Counted from the stretch's first letter, positions 7,701 to 16,656 are shown. The stretch is 40,692 bases of DNA from Acidobacteriota bacterium (GCA_022821145.1 JAJEEE010000016.1:1-40692), one strand, 5' to 3'. Made by a program: numbers and translations. Notes: a model not told the origin generated them from the sequence alone.

Positions 7701-9719
7701 TCAATTTCGTACCGGACGCGGACCGTATCGCGGAACAGGGCGGCCGCGTTCGTAGGCGCCCAGATCGGGCCCCTGCCCGGGGGCGTCGTCGTTGATCCCG
7801 GGCAGGCGGACGCCCGCGTCCACCGCGGCCGAGCCCTCGCGCAGCCGGAAATCGAAGTCCGCCGCGTCGTACACGGTACGCGGGTCCTCGCCTGGCGGCG
7901 CGACGTCCTGGAAGACGTCGTAGTCGACGATCACGCTGTTGCCGTCCTGTCCGGTGGCGGCGCTGTAGGCCTCCAGCGTCGGAAACCGCCGGACGTCGCG
8001 CGCGGCCGCCTCCAACTGCGCCTGCGCCCGCGTGGACAGCGGCGCGCGCTCGGTGGCCGATCCCGCCTCTCCCGGGAACCGCGACGTCAGCGAAAACGGC
8101 GGGGTGCTCCACTCGAAAGCGAACTCCCCGCCCGGGTTCGGCCGGAAGCCGTTGTAGTCGGAGCTCGAGTAGTTGGTGTTGGTCTCGACGGCGAAGATCT
8201 CCGGAGAACCGCTCCGCCCGAGGATCAGGTTGTTCCGGTAGTGCACGTTCGACGCGGCGAGCAGCATCGGCTTGACGGGCGCGATGAACGTGTTGTGGTA
8301 GACGACGATGCCGGACGAGGACGCGGTGAACTTGACGGCGCCGCCCTCGGGAGCGTGATAGACGACGTTGCGCATGAAGTAGACGGGACCGCCGAACATC
8401 GGCTGCACGCTCAAGGCGCGGTGACCGTGGTTGAAGCAGCGGTTCCTGAAGATCCGGATGTTGTGGGCGCCGCCGTCCGACTCGATGCAGTTGTCCTCCA
8501 CCAGCGTGATGTCGTTCCCGTAGAAATCGATCGAGACCGGCATCCGGTCCCGGATCGGGTCCGGCGTCCCGTCGGGGTTGCCGTAGGTCGCCACGTCGAT
8601 GCCGTCGTGGAAGCGCGTCACGTAGTTGTGCGCCACCACGTGGCCGGAGCCGTAGACCTTGACGGCGTACTCGGAAACCAGTTCCGGCGGACCCGACTCG
8701 GCGTTGAACGGTTGCCACGCCGCCCCGGTGAAACCCATGAGCCGGTCCGCGGCGAAACGTCCGATGAACACGTTGTCGGCGATGTAGTAGTCCCTGGAGC
8801 CCGACCAGTCGGTGTAGACGCCGCGTCCAACGTCCTCGAAGCGGTTGTTCTTGAGCGTCAGGCCGACCGATCCGGCGATGTTCTTGAGGCCCGCCTGGAA
8901 CGCCAGCTCCGTGTTCCGGATCGTCAACCCCTCGAAGTAGTTGTAGTCGGCGGCCATGACGTTGAAAAGGTTGTAGGCGCCGTCGCCGTCGAAGACGACG
9001 TCCCCGTCGCCCGCGGCCCGGATCGCGATCGGCCGGTCCGCGGTTCCGCGCGCGGTCAGGAAGTAGGTGCCGCTGGAAATCGTGCCGAGGCCGCCGCCGT
9101 AGCTGTACCGGTCGTCGCGGTAAACGCCGGCGTGCACCAGGATCGTGTCTCCCGGCCGCACCCTGGGCGGGTACGTGTTGAAGTTGTCCGAGCCCGACGA
9201 CCCCGTGTAGTAGGCGGCGAGCAGACCGGTGAAGGCCGGCTCCTCGCGCGGACCCTCGTATCCCGGCGGATAGACATGGTAGACGTTGCCGCCCTCGAAC
9301 GGGACCGGCTCCGGGCGCGTGCGCGCGGTGACGATCCGTTCCGCGTCGCCGTCCACGCCGTCGGGATCGGTCATGACGAACCGGCACTCGTATTCCGTGT
9401 CCGGCTCCAGCTCGAAAACGCTGCCGGCGAACATGTGCGGCGTGACGTATTGCAGGGCGTTCTCGTTGATGCGCTCACCACCGATGCGCAGCAGCGGGAG
9501 TCCCTCCATCCATTCGGCGTCGCCGGCTTTCCGATACTCGACGGTGACGACGGCGTCGCGGTCATCGTCGCCCGCGATCGACCACTCGAACCCCAGCGAG
9601 ATCAGCGTCGGCGGCTCGACGAAGAATTCGCCGGGAACGACGTTGTCGTCGGCGCGCGCGGTGCACACGGCCAGCGCGGCGAGAATCGAAACGAAACAGG
9701 CAGGGACGAGTCGGCGCAT
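7701..9719 (-). CDS. Secreted right-handed beta-helix protein
   Basis: A 672-aa exported protein. A signal peptide (cleavage near TARA, residue 23) is followed by a fibronectin-III-like region (about 30-140, with ELEPDTEYECRFVMTD), then a parallel beta-helix region (about 170-520) rich in short Asn/Gly-containing coils such as NYFEGLTIRNTEL, GLTLKNNRFEDVG, YYIADNVFIG, ITLVEDNCIES and IRIFRNRCFNHG. This is the fold of pectate-lyase-like and NosD-like proteins. The PGDTILVHAGVYRDDRYSYGG block is the usual entry to such helices. The C-terminal end (DFDFRLREGSAAVDAG...GPDLGAYE) is typical of proteins that end with a DUF-like right-handed helix cap. Substrate is unknown; polysaccharide binding or cleavage is possible. 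ATG 9719 directly precedes the signal peptide. Confidence 0.8.
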   Translation of the reverse strand: MRRLVPACFVSILAALAVCTARADDNVVPGEFFVEPPTLISLGFEWSIAGDDDRDAVVTVEYRKAGDAEWMEGLPLLRIGGERINENALQYVTPHMFAGSVFELEPDTEYECRFVMTDPDGVDGDAERIVTARTRPEPVPFEGGNVYHVYPPGYEGPREEPAFTGLLAAYYTGSSGSDNFNTYPPRVRPGDTILVHAGVYRDDRYSYGGGLGTISSGTYFLTARGTADRPIAIRAAGDGDVVFDGDGAYNLFNVMAADYNYFEGLTIRNTELAFQAGLKNIAGSVGLTLKNNRFEDVGRGVYTDWSGSRDYYIADNVFIGRFAADRLMGFTGAAWQPFNAESGPPELVSEYAVKVYGSGHVVAHNYVTRFHDGIDVATYGNPDGTPDPIRDRMPVSIDFYGNDITLVEDNCIESDGGAHNIRIFRNRCFNHGHRALSVQPMFGGPVYFMRNVVYHAPEGGAVKFTASSSGIVVYHNTFIAPVKPMLLAASNVHYRNNLILGRSGSPEIFAVETNTNYSSSDYNGFRPNPGGEFAFEWSTPPFSLTSRFPGEAGSATERAPLSTRAQAQLEAAARDVRRFPTLEAYSAATGQDGNSVIVDYDVFQDVAPPGEDPRTVYDAADFDFRLREGSAAVDAGVRLPGINDDAPGQGPDLGAYERGRPVPRYGPRPVRN

Positions 9720-9843
9720 CGTATCGGCCTCCGGGTTGCGTGGAGCGTTCGTAGGATTGTAGCCCACGCGCGGTTGCGATCCGGCCGCACCCGCGTCCCG
9801 GCCGGCAGGGTCGTGGCGGAACTACCGAACGGGAAGAAACCGG

Positions 9844-10068
9844 CTATGGCTGGACGGCCTCGATGATGCGGGTCTCCACGCGCGTCAGGCGCTCGTTCAA
9901 CTCGTAGACACGCCCGTTCAATTCGTAGATTCGTTCATCGAGCGTCTCGATTCGCGTGGCCAGGCGAACGTCGAGTCGTTCGATCTGCGACCGCGTCTGC
10001 GTGTGCAAGGCGAGGATCAGGCCGGCCAGACCCAGGCCGACCGTGACGACAGGGATCCGATCCTTCAT
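9844..10068 (-). CDS. Small membrane-anchored coiled-coil protein (copy B)
   Basis: A 74-aa protein: a single N-terminal membrane helix (IPVVTVGLGLAGLILALH, about residues 5-22) followed by an amphipathic heptad region with LDERIYELN / VYELNERLTRVETR. The C-terminal ~20 residues are nearly identical to the neighbouring 74-aa protein at 10203-10427. The ATG at 10068 is preferred over an upstream GTG because both copies share it and its GGGAAC/GGGAGC leader. It lies 134 bases downstream of its paralogue, with its own leader containing a CCGAAGGGCCTTCGG palindrome. No function is known; a small oligomeric inner-membrane protein is likely from its form. Confidence 0.7.
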   Translation of the reverse strand: MKDRIPVVTVGLGLAGLILALHTQTRSQIERLDVRLATRIETLDERIYELNGRVYELNERLTRVETRIIEAVQP

Positions 10069-10086
10069 CTTGGGTGTTCCCACCGA

Positions 10087-10103
10087 TCCGAAGGGCCTTC
10101 GGA
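10087..10103. repeat. Palindrome in leader of copy B
   Basis: A 17-bp perfect inverted repeat (TCCGAAGG, one-base centre, CCTTCGGA) sits about 20 bases before the start of the 74-aa gene. The same palindrome, followed by AAACGAGCG, precedes copy A, so it was duplicated together with the gene. It may be an operator or an RNA hairpin; there is no T-tract. Confidence 0.5.
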
Positions 10104-10202
10104 AACGAGCGTCGACATTCCATCATCGCCGCACGGCATCCACACGCAGGTATCGGCACGCGGGCGGAACCATGGCGCGCGGTCGGCGCAAGGAGAGTGC
10201 GG

Positions 10203-10427
10203 TTACGGCTGAACGGCCTCGAGCACGCGTGTTTCGACGCGCGTCAGGCGTTCGTTCAACTCGTAGACCCGTTGGTCCAACGACTCGATCCTCGCGGTCA
10301 AGCGTTCGTCGAGTTGTGCGATGTCCGATCGAACATCGGCGAACTGGCCTTGCGTCTGCGCGTGCAAGGCCAGCATCAGTCCGGCCAGACCCAGGCCGAC
10401 CGTTGCGACGGGGATCCAGTCCTTCAT
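10203..10427 (-). CDS. Small membrane-anchored coiled-coil protein (copy A)
   Basis: A 74-aa protein with the same plan as the one at 9844-10068: membrane helix (IPVATVGLGLAGLMLALH) then a heptad-repeat helix (LDERLTARIESLDQRVYELN). It differs from copy B mainly in residues 26-45 and is otherwise about 70-80% identical by eye. ATG 10427 was chosen as for the paralogue. The gene is followed by a 134-base spacer and the second copy. The pair reads as a recent tandem duplication with the leader included. It may act as a small envelope or phage-defence-type oligomer, but nothing in the sequence decides this. Confidence 0.7.
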   Translation of the reverse strand: MKDWIPVATVGLGLAGLMLALHAQTQGQFADVRSDIAQLDERLTARIESLDQRVYELNERLTRVETRVLEAVQP

Positions 10428-10445
10428 TGTGGGTGCTCCCAGCAA

Positions 10446-10460
10446 CCGAAGGGCCTTCGG
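10446..10460. repeat. Palindrome in leader of copy A
   Basis: CCGAAGGGCCTTCGG, the same palindrome as in the leader of the downstream paralogue, about 20 bases before the start codon and followed by the same AAACGAGCG. Its conservation while nearby bases changed suggests function in expression of these small genes. Confidence 0.5.
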
Positions 10461-10534
10461 AAACGAGCGGCCGCATTCTAACACGCCTGCCGAACCCCGT
10501 TAGGAGCCGTACGTGCGCGTGTCGACGGCGGCGA

Positions 10535-11557
10535 CTAGGGGTTGTCGGACGCCGCCTCGTCGGCCCGGGCGCCGCTCAGCATGTTGAACATGGCGTTGTT
10601 GCCCTCGTGGCACGCGTACTCGAAGACGTCGTACGTGGGCTTCTCGACGATGGGGAACCCGACGGTCCAGGGCGCGGTCCACGTGTTCGGGTCGTTGAAG
10701 GTGGCCTCGTAGTAGAGCCGGTCGGGACCGATGCGCGTGAAACGCTCGGTCAGGACCATGTCTTCGGTGTGGCGGTTGCCGCCGCCGTTGACCTGGACGC
10801 CGGTTCGATCCGTCAGGTTCCGGGTCTCCACGACCAGCGTGTCGCCGTCCCAGCGCCCGCGCGAATCGCCCATGTACATGCGGATGTCCTCGCCGACGTG
10901 GGGCGTGTCGTCCAGCGGAATCACCCGGGCTTCGTGCACCATCTCGTTCTGGATGCCCACGAAGCCGGGTCCCTGGATGATGCGCGTGCCGTTGCCGTAG
11001 ATCACGGGCCAGATGGAACCGGTCACGCCCCGCGTGATGCAGCGGATGTAGAGCGTGAACTCCTCCCAGGAGCCCACCGAATCGACGTTGAAGGCGCCCA
11101 GCGCGCGCCGTTCGCGGCCCTCGGGCGTCATCTCGGGAATGCGTCCGTCGGGGGGATCGATGACGAGCGAGGTCTGACGCGAGAACTCGTCGCCCAGCTC
11201 GAGCCAGTGTCCCGGAGGATTGATGCCGATCCGGGCGTCCTCGGGCTGGAATTCCTCGCCGAAGAGGCTCTCGGCCCGGGCCGTCTGCTGGGCGACGCGC
11301 TCGCCGTACTCTTCCGCGGTCAGGAACAATCGTTCTCCGAATTCCTCGGGCCGCTGGGTCGGCACGTTGAGCGAATCGTCGCTGGTGAAGGTCCCCTGCA
11401 GGTCGGGGTCGCCCCACGGCGTCCTGGGCGCGGTGTAGTTGCTCTCCCCGGCCAACCGCGCTCCCAGCGAGCCGCCGATAGGGGTCTGCGCTGCAGCGCC
11501 CGTGGAAACGGAAACCGCTGCGACAAGGGTCAGCGTCACATGAAATGCCCGGCTCAT
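10535..11557 (-). CDS. Secreted protein of unknown function, paralogue of 6634-7626
   Basis: A 340-aa exported protein with a signal peptide (cleavage near TGAAAQ, residue 24). It shares the ordered blocks of the 330-aa protein upstream of actA: PRTPWGDPDLQGTFT, VIDPPDGRIPEMTP, RCITRGVTGSIWP, MVHEARVIPLD, GRWDGDTLVVETRN, ERFTRIGPDR and YACHEGN. The longer middle section (about 60-130) differs. Two cysteines are shared by both proteins and could pair in the periplasm. It appears to be transcribed alone, 76 bases from era and separated from it by a strong hairpin. No known domain is recognised. Confidence 0.78.
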   Translation of the reverse strand: MSRAFHVTLTLVAAVSVSTGAAAQTPIGGSLGARLAGESNYTAPRTPWGDPDLQGTFTSDDSLNVPTQRPEEFGERLFLTAEEYGERVAQQTARAESLFGEEFQPEDARIGINPPGHWLELGDEFSRQTSLVIDPPDGRIPEMTPEGRERRALGAFNVDSVGSWEEFTLYIRCITRGVTGSIWPVIYGNGTRIIQGPGFVGIQNEMVHEARVIPLDDTPHVGEDIRMYMGDSRGRWDGDTLVVETRNLTDRTGVQVNGGGNRHTEDMVLTERFTRIGPDRLYYEATFNDPNTWTAPWTVGFPIVEKPTYDVFEYACHEGNNAMFNMLSGARADEAASDNP

Positions 11558-11590
11558 CGTTGCCTCCCGTTCAGGCTGTAGTTACTAGAA

Positions 11591-11624
11591 CCCGCGACGG
11601 GAGTCAACGTTGACGTCCCGCGGG
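11591..11624. terminator. Long palindrome between era and the secreted-protein gene
   Basis: An imperfect 34-bp palindrome: CCCGCG ... CGCGGG outside, GGGA/TCCC in between and a perfect 12-bp GTCAACGTTGAC centre. It lies 10 bases beyond the era stop and upstream of the next minus-strand gene. It could end the phoH-ybeY-corC-era transcript, but there is no T-run, so a protein-binding operator for the downstream gene is an equal alternative. Confidence 0.4.
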
Positions 11625-11633
11625 CGTACCGCG

Positions 11634-12542
11634 TCAGATTCCCAGCGTCTCGAGAATCCGGTCGTCGTCGCGCCACTTGCGGCGCACCTTGACGTGAAGC
11701 TCCAGGTGCGCACGCCGGTCGAGCAGGGCCTCGATGTCCCGGCGCGCGGCGGTGCCCGCCCGCTTCAGGAGCGCGCCGCCCCGTCCGATGACGATGGCCT
11801 TCTGCGAATCCCGCTCGACGTAGATCGACGCGTGGATCCGGACCGGGTCCTCGCCCTCCTCGAACCGGTCGATCACGACGGCCGTCGCGTGGGGCAGCTC
11901 CTGCCGCGTTTCCAGAATCAGCTTCTCGCGGACGATCTCCGCGGCCAGGAACCGCTCGGGCCGGTCGCTGATCTGGTCGGGCGGATAGTACATGGGACCG
12001 TCGGGCAGATACCGGTAGATCAGACGCCGCAACTCGTCCACGCCGTCGCCCTTCAGCGCGGAGACCGGAACGATCTCGTCGAACTCGCAGGCGGTCCGGT
12101 ACCGCTCGATCATCGGCAGCAGCGCCGGCTTCGCGATCCGGTCGATCTTGTTGAGCAACAGGAACCGACGGGACCGGACGCCGGCGATCATCTCCAGCGC
12201 GAACCTCTCGCCGCTCCCGCCCGGCGCCGAGGCGTCGACCATGAGCATCGCCACGTCGACGCGTTCCAGCGACTCGCGCACGGTGCGCATCATGCGCTCG
12301 TTCATCTTGTGGAGCGGCCGGTGGATGCCCGGCGTGTCCAGGAAGACGATCTGGCCACGGTCGTCGGAGGCGATGCCGTGCAGGGCCGTCCGCGTCGTCT
12401 GGGCACGGGGCGCGACGATCGAGACCTTGCGTCCGACCATCCGGTTCAACAACGTGGACTTGCCCGCGTTGGGGCGCCCGGCGATGGTCACGAAACCGGA
12501 TTTTCGGCTCGCCGCCGGATTCGCGGCCGCGTCCGCGGACAT
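11634..12542 (-). CDS. era: GTPase Era
   Basis: A 302-aa Era GTPase, which binds 16S rRNA near its 3' end and helps mature the 30S subunit. G1 GRPNAGKST (22-30), switch Thr in QTTRT (about 48-52), G3 DTPG (69-72), G4 NKID (131-134) and the G5 SAL region are all present. The C-terminal KH domain carries VIGRGGALLKRAG (about 253). Length is normal. The ATG overlaps the corC stop by one base (TGATG), and it ends the phoH-ybeY-corC-era cluster seen in many bacteria. Confidence 0.97.
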   Translation of the reverse strand: MSADAAANPAASRKSGFVTIAGRPNAGKSTLLNRMVGRKVSIVAPRAQTTRTALHGIASDDRGQIVFLDTPGIHRPLHKMNERMMRTVRESLERVDVAMLMVDASAPGGSGERFALEMIAGVRSRRFLLLNKIDRIAKPALLPMIERYRTACEFDEIVPVSALKGDGVDELRRLIYRYLPDGPMYYPPDQISDRPERFLAAEIVREKLILETRQELPHATAVVIDRFEEGEDPVRIHASIYVERDSQKAIVIGRGGALLKRAGTAARRDIEALLDRRAHLELHVKVRRKWRDDDRILETLGI

Positions 12543-13816
12543 CAGCGCGCCCCGGCCTTCCGAGCCAGCGTTCGGATCCTCACGCTCCGGACCCGTTTGC
12601 GGTCCGCCTCGATCACCTCGATCGCGAACCCTTTATTCCGGATCCGCTCGCCCGGCGAGGGCAGGCGGCCGAACAGCTCGACGACCGCGCCGCCGACCGT
12701 CGTGCACTCGGTCGACGGGAACACGTCGACGCCCAACTTGGCCTCCATCGCATCGAGCTCGAGGCCGCCGGGAACGACGTAACGCCCCGAGCCCTCGTCG
12801 CGCAGCGTCTCCGCGGTGGACTCGGGACCGTCGTCGATCTCCCCGACGATCTCCTCGACGAGATCCTCGATGGTGATCAGCCCCGAGATGCCTCCGTATT
12901 CGTCGACCACCAGGACGAGTTGCCGGGCCTGCCCTCTCATCTCCTCGAGCAGATCGTCGACGGGCTTGGTCTCGGGCACGAAGTGGGCCGGGCTCAGGAG
13001 CGGCCGCAGGTTCCCGGGCGGCTCGCCGGCCTGCGTGGCCGCCAGAAGATCGCGTTCATGGATGACGCCCTCGACGTTGTCGAGCTGGTCGCGATAGACC
13101 GGAATCCGCGAGTGGCGACGCGCCACCACCAGGTTCACCGCGCGCTCCACGCTCCAGGAGACGTCGGCCGCCACGATCTGCGTGCGCGGCGTCATGACCT
13201 CCAGCGCACGCTTGTCGCCGAACTCCACCACGGACTGGATCATCTCGCCTTCGTCCTGTTCGAGAATGCCCTCCTCCTGGCCCACGTCGATGAAGGCCCG
13301 GATCTCCTCCTCCGACGCCTCCTCTTCCTCGTCCTCCTCGACCGTCTCCCAGTGACGGAACCGGTTCAGGGTGGCGGTCATCACCCGGACCAGTGGCCGA
13401 AACACGTAGTAGGACAGGGCGAGCAGAGGCGCCAACCGGGTGACGATGGCTTCCGGACCCCGGTGGGCGATTGCGCGCGGGATGAACTGACGGAAGGCCA
13501 GGACCAGGATCAAGGTCACGCCCGCCGCGGCCGGCAGCGCCGCGACATAGGGAAGACCCAGCGCAATCGCCGTGCCGCTGAGCAGAACGGCCAACGCGAT
13601 CAGCAGCGTCTGGATGGCGATGTGGACCGCCATCAGCGCTCCGGCCGGGTCTTCGAGCGCGGACAGGACGAACGCGCGGCGGCCCGGCCCGGGATTCTCG
13701 ACGATGCGTCGCAGGGCGATCTTGCCCACGTTGGCGAGGGCGAAGTCCAGGACGGACATCACCACGAGTCCCCCGACCAGGACCAGGGTGAGAACGACGG
13801 GAAGCTCGATCAGCAT
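12542..13816 (-). CDS. CorC/HlyC-type CBS-domain membrane protein
   Basis: A 424-aa protein of the CNNM/CorC (UPF0053) family: an N-terminal DUF21 membrane domain with about four helices (residues 5-150), an acidic linker (EEDEEEEASEEEIRAF), a CBS pair (about 195-325, with MTPRTQIVAAD and VVDEYGGISGLITIEDLVEEIVGEI) and a C-terminal CorC_HlyC transporter-associated domain. Homologues take part in Mg2+/Co2+ efflux and its control by adenine nucleotides. The start overlaps the ybeY end by seven bases; the stop overlaps the era start by one. The operon position between ybeY and era is standard, so the call is firm at family level, while the transported ion is not shown. Confidence 0.92.
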   Translation of the reverse strand: MLIELPVVLTLVLVGGLVVMSVLDFALANVGKIALRRIVENPGPGRRAFVLSALEDPAGALMAVHIAIQTLLIALAVLLSGTAIALGLPYVAALPAAAGVTLILVLAFRQFIPRAIAHRGPEAIVTRLAPLLALSYYVFRPLVRVMTATLNRFRHWETVEEDEEEEASEEEIRAFIDVGQEEGILEQDEGEMIQSVVEFGDKRALEVMTPRTQIVAADVSWSVERAVNLVVARRHSRIPVYRDQLDNVEGVIHERDLLAATQAGEPPGNLRPLLSPAHFVPETKPVDDLLEEMRGQARQLVLVVDEYGGISGLITIEDLVEEIVGEIDDGPESTAETLRDEGSGRYVVPGGLELDAMEAKLGVDVFPSTECTTVGGAVVELFGRLPSPGERIRNKGFAIEVIEADRKRVRSVRIRTLARKAGAR

Positions 13817-14268
13817 CGGAGCTTGCGGCGCAGGCGAATCTCCAGGGCCCGCATCTCGCCGTCGTCGGTTTCGTGATCGTAGCCCATCAGGTGCAACAGA
13901 CCATGCAACGCGAGCCGTTCCACGTTGGTGTCCAGACTCAGCGCCGCCGACCGACGGGCCTGATTATATGCCGTTTCCGTGGAGATGAGAATATCGCCGA
14001 GATAGTCGTCCCCGCCCGTGAACGACAGCACGTCGGTCGGCGCCCGGACCCCCCGGTATCGCCGGTTGTAACGTTCGATGACGGAGTCGCTGACCAGCAC
14101 GACCGTGAACGGACGGTCGGTCTCCAGGTGCGAGGTCAGACGGTCCAGGAAGCCGAGAATGCGGCCGCGATCGACACGGTGCATGCGTTGGCGGTTGAGC
14201 AGCGCGTACGGCGCGGACGCCGGGGACCCGTCGTGCGGCCCGGCGCGATTTCGAGAGCCGGCGGCCAT
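13810..14268 (-). CDS. ybeY: Endoribonuclease YbeY
   Basis: A 152-aa YbeY, the metal-dependent RNase for 16S rRNA 3' end processing and ribosome quality control. The signature HGLLHLMGYDH places the zinc ligands at H122, H126 and H132. APTDVLSFT (about 76-84) is the other conserved block. Translation from ATG 14268 would be coupled to phoH, whose stop directly abuts it; the first ~25 residues are not conserved in type, so a downstream start is possible (for example the Met at 14184). The neighbours phoH and era fit its function. Confidence 0.95.
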   Translation of the reverse strand: MAAGSRNRAGPHDGSPASAPYALLNRQRMHRVDRGRILGFLDRLTSHLETDRPFTVVLVSDSVIERYNRRYRGVRAPTDVLSFTGGDDYLGDILISTETAYNQARRSAALSLDTNVERLALHGLLHLMGYDHETDDGEMRALEIRLRRKLRC

Positions 14269-15288
<1,020 letters not shown>

Positions 15289-15351
15289 TCTCCGGCTGCC
15301 GGCATTATACCAGCCGGTCTGCACGTCGGGACTTTCCGACGCTGTACCGGG

Positions 15352-15593
15352 GTCGCGGCGAGGAACGTCGAGACTACGGCCGGGGAGTTCCGGAAGTTCG
15401 CGGCCAAACACTCGGCGCCGGTCTTGGCGTCGGAAGGTCCAGGGCGATGCCACGACGCGGTGGGCACGCGAAACGTTCCCTCAATCCCCATCGGACCCGC
15501 GGCGTCCCTCGCCGCGGGTGGTCAACGCGCCCATGGCATAGCCATGGACGTGGTGGAGCGAGGCCTCAGTCCTGGAATATATCTCTTCAACGC
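15352..15593. repeat. Full-length dispersed composite hairpin repeat
   Basis: The 300-base gap between phoH and the tRNA gene holds a diverged but complete copy of the unit found at 140-649. In order: inverted hairpin arm (GCGGCGAGGAACG then GACTAC), spacer with GAGTTCCGGAAG, GATGCC and ACGCGAAAC matching the array's reverse complement, forward hairpin at 15496-15518 (CCCGCGGCG, TCCCT, CGCCGCGGG) and a tail GAGGCCTCAGTCC. The spacer, not only the hairpins, is shared, so this is a roughly 240-bp mobile-like element rather than a chance hairpin. Confidence 0.7.
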
Positions 15594-15627
15594 GCGACCT
15601 GCCTGTCGAACGCCCCGCACACCGCGG

Positions 15628-15656
15628 TTGCGGTTGCCCGACCCGCGGCATACAAT
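15628..15656 (+). promoter_or_regulatory. Promoter of intact tRNA-Ser
   Basis: TTGCGG, 17-base spacer, TACAAT; transcription would begin about 43 bases before the tRNA. The spacer GCCCGACCCGCGGCA is nearly identical in the second copy at 16739-16767. Confidence 0.65.
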
Positions 15657-15705
15657 CGTGGCGGAGCCCGCCGAACGAGCTCCCGCCTTGCGTTTGCGGC
15701 GATCC

Positions 15706-15792
15706 GGAGAGATGTCCGAGAGGCCGAAGGAGCACGCTTGGAAAGCGTGTGTGGGGGTAACTCCACCGTGGGTTCGAATCCCACTCTCTCCG
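15706..15792 (+). tRNA. tRNA-Ser (GGA)
   Basis: An 87-nt class II tRNA with all stems paired: acceptor GGAGAGA/TCTCTCC, D arm TCCGAGAGGCCGAAGGA, anticodon arm CACGC-TTGGAAA-GCGTG with anticodon GGA, long variable arm (TGGGGGTAACTCCACC), T arm GTGGG-TTCGAAT-CCCAC and discriminator G. CCA is not encoded. It reads UCC/UCU serine codons. A second, mismatched copy lies 1110 bases downstream. Confidence 0.97.
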
Positions 15793-15986
15793 TTCTATGT
15801 CGGATGTAACTCTATTATTTACAATATTTTGTGAATAACAGATGAGTAGATAGCCCACATTTTAACCCCTATTGTTTGCATCCCGTTCGCACCCGTTGGC
15901 GGCAACCACCTCCGCGGAAAAACGGGTACTGTCCCGGTACCGTTTGGACGGGATGATCATGCAGGTGGCAACCGTCCCCGGACAAT
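15793..15986. other. AT-rich intergenic patch behind tRNA-Ser
   Basis: The first ~90 bases after the tRNA are markedly AT-rich (ATTATTTACAATATTTTGTG and similar), unlike the rest of the window. The remainder contains GGTACTGTCCCGGTACC, a short imperfect palindrome. No gene, integrase fragment or RNA is recognised. The base composition and position directly at a tRNA 3' end suggest acquired DNA. Confidence 0.45.
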
Positions 15987-16175
15987 TTATGGGCCACTGC
16001 TCGCCGATGCTCCTCGTTCCCCGGCTTTCCGCAACGCGCCGAGGTCTACGATTCGGTGTCCCTCTTCACCTTGACTGCCCTGCAGATAGGCTGCGAGCCG
16101 CACTATGTCGTATCCGTGCTCCTGGGCCATGGCGTCCTTGATACGCCACAGTTCCTCGATCACTTCATCCGCCAT
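15987..16175 (-). CDS. Small partner protein of PIN toxin (putative antitoxin)
   Basis: A 62-aa hydrophilic protein beginning MADEVIEELWRIKDAMAQEH. The IKD-x2-A-x-EHGYD block is recalled from short proteins that commonly sit beside PIN-domain genes. It overlaps the 3' end of the PIN gene by 11 bases, so it is co-translated and lies downstream of the toxin, the reverse of the usual vapB-vapC order. No ribbon-helix-helix or AbrB DNA-binding motif can be made out, so antitoxin is an inference from context. Confidence 0.6.
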   Translation of the reverse strand: MADEVIEELWRIKDAMAQEHGYDIVRLAAYLQGSQGEEGHRIVDLGALRKAGERGASASSGP

Positions 16176-16656
16176 CTTCCGTTCCTCCCATCAGTTCCTG
16201 AGGCGTGCAGATCTCCGGACTCGCGTGCCCGTGGCGGGCGCAGGTGTCTCGGATGGCCGGCTTCGTTTCGGCGTTGTCAAGATGCCGGTAGTTCCAGGTC
16301 AGCAAGTAGTCTACTCCGTGCACCGCTGCAACGGCGACGTGAAGCGCGTCGTTCACGGCCCGCTGTGGAAGCGCCCCACCTCCCACAAGAGCGGTAGCCA
16401 ACGGTCCGACTGCATCCGTGATCGGCAAGAGTGGAATACCGGCCAAAGCCGCCAAGCGCCTCGCCCGCGCCTCCGCATCCCCCCTGCCGGCCTCCTGCAT
16501 CGTGATCTCGGACGTAAAGAGATCGAATCCGATCCTCCGCGTCTCCCACCAGTCGAGAGTGATTTTCTGGCAAGCGGCGGCCAGCAGGTCGGCCGTCGGC
16601 CGGGCCGTGAGGTAGGACACGACCGACGTTTCGATGTAGACAGTCTTCTTGGCCAC
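16165..16656 (-). CDS. PIN-domain protein (VapC-like toxin)
   Basis: A 163-aa PIN-domain nuclease. The fold's acidic residues appear as YIETSVVSYL (E9, replacing the common Asp), ITMQE (E55), NDALHVAVAAVHGVDYLLTW (Asp in ND) and the closing WNYRHL. Such proteins are usually RNA-cleaving toxins of type II toxin-antitoxin pairs. The frame starts with GTG 16656 (VAKKTVYIET), preceded by GGGAGA; no nearer ATG fits the conserved N-terminus. It overlaps the small downstream gene. The locus lies between two copies of tRNA-Ser and beside AT-rich DNA, which suggests horizontal gain. Confidence 0.82.
   Translation of the reverse strand: MAKKTVYIETSVVSYLTARPTADLLAAACQKITLDWWETRRIGFDLFTSEITMQEAGRGDAEARARRLAALAGIPLLPITDAVGPLATALVGGGALPQRAVNDALHVAVAAVHGVDYLLTWNYRHLDNAETKPAIRDTCARHGHASPEICTPQELMGGTEDGG

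Noticed and set aside
6634-9387. Fusion of the 330-aa protein with an upstream 580-codon frame
   Set aside because: The upstream part is the antisense/other-frame shadow of the beta-helix gene; a strong GGAGGAGG site and signal peptide define the start at 7626.
8241-9866. Long plus-strand frame (541 codons) opposite the beta-helix gene
   Set aside because: Shadow of a clear secreted protein on the minus strand; Val/Arg/Asp-rich antisense composition.
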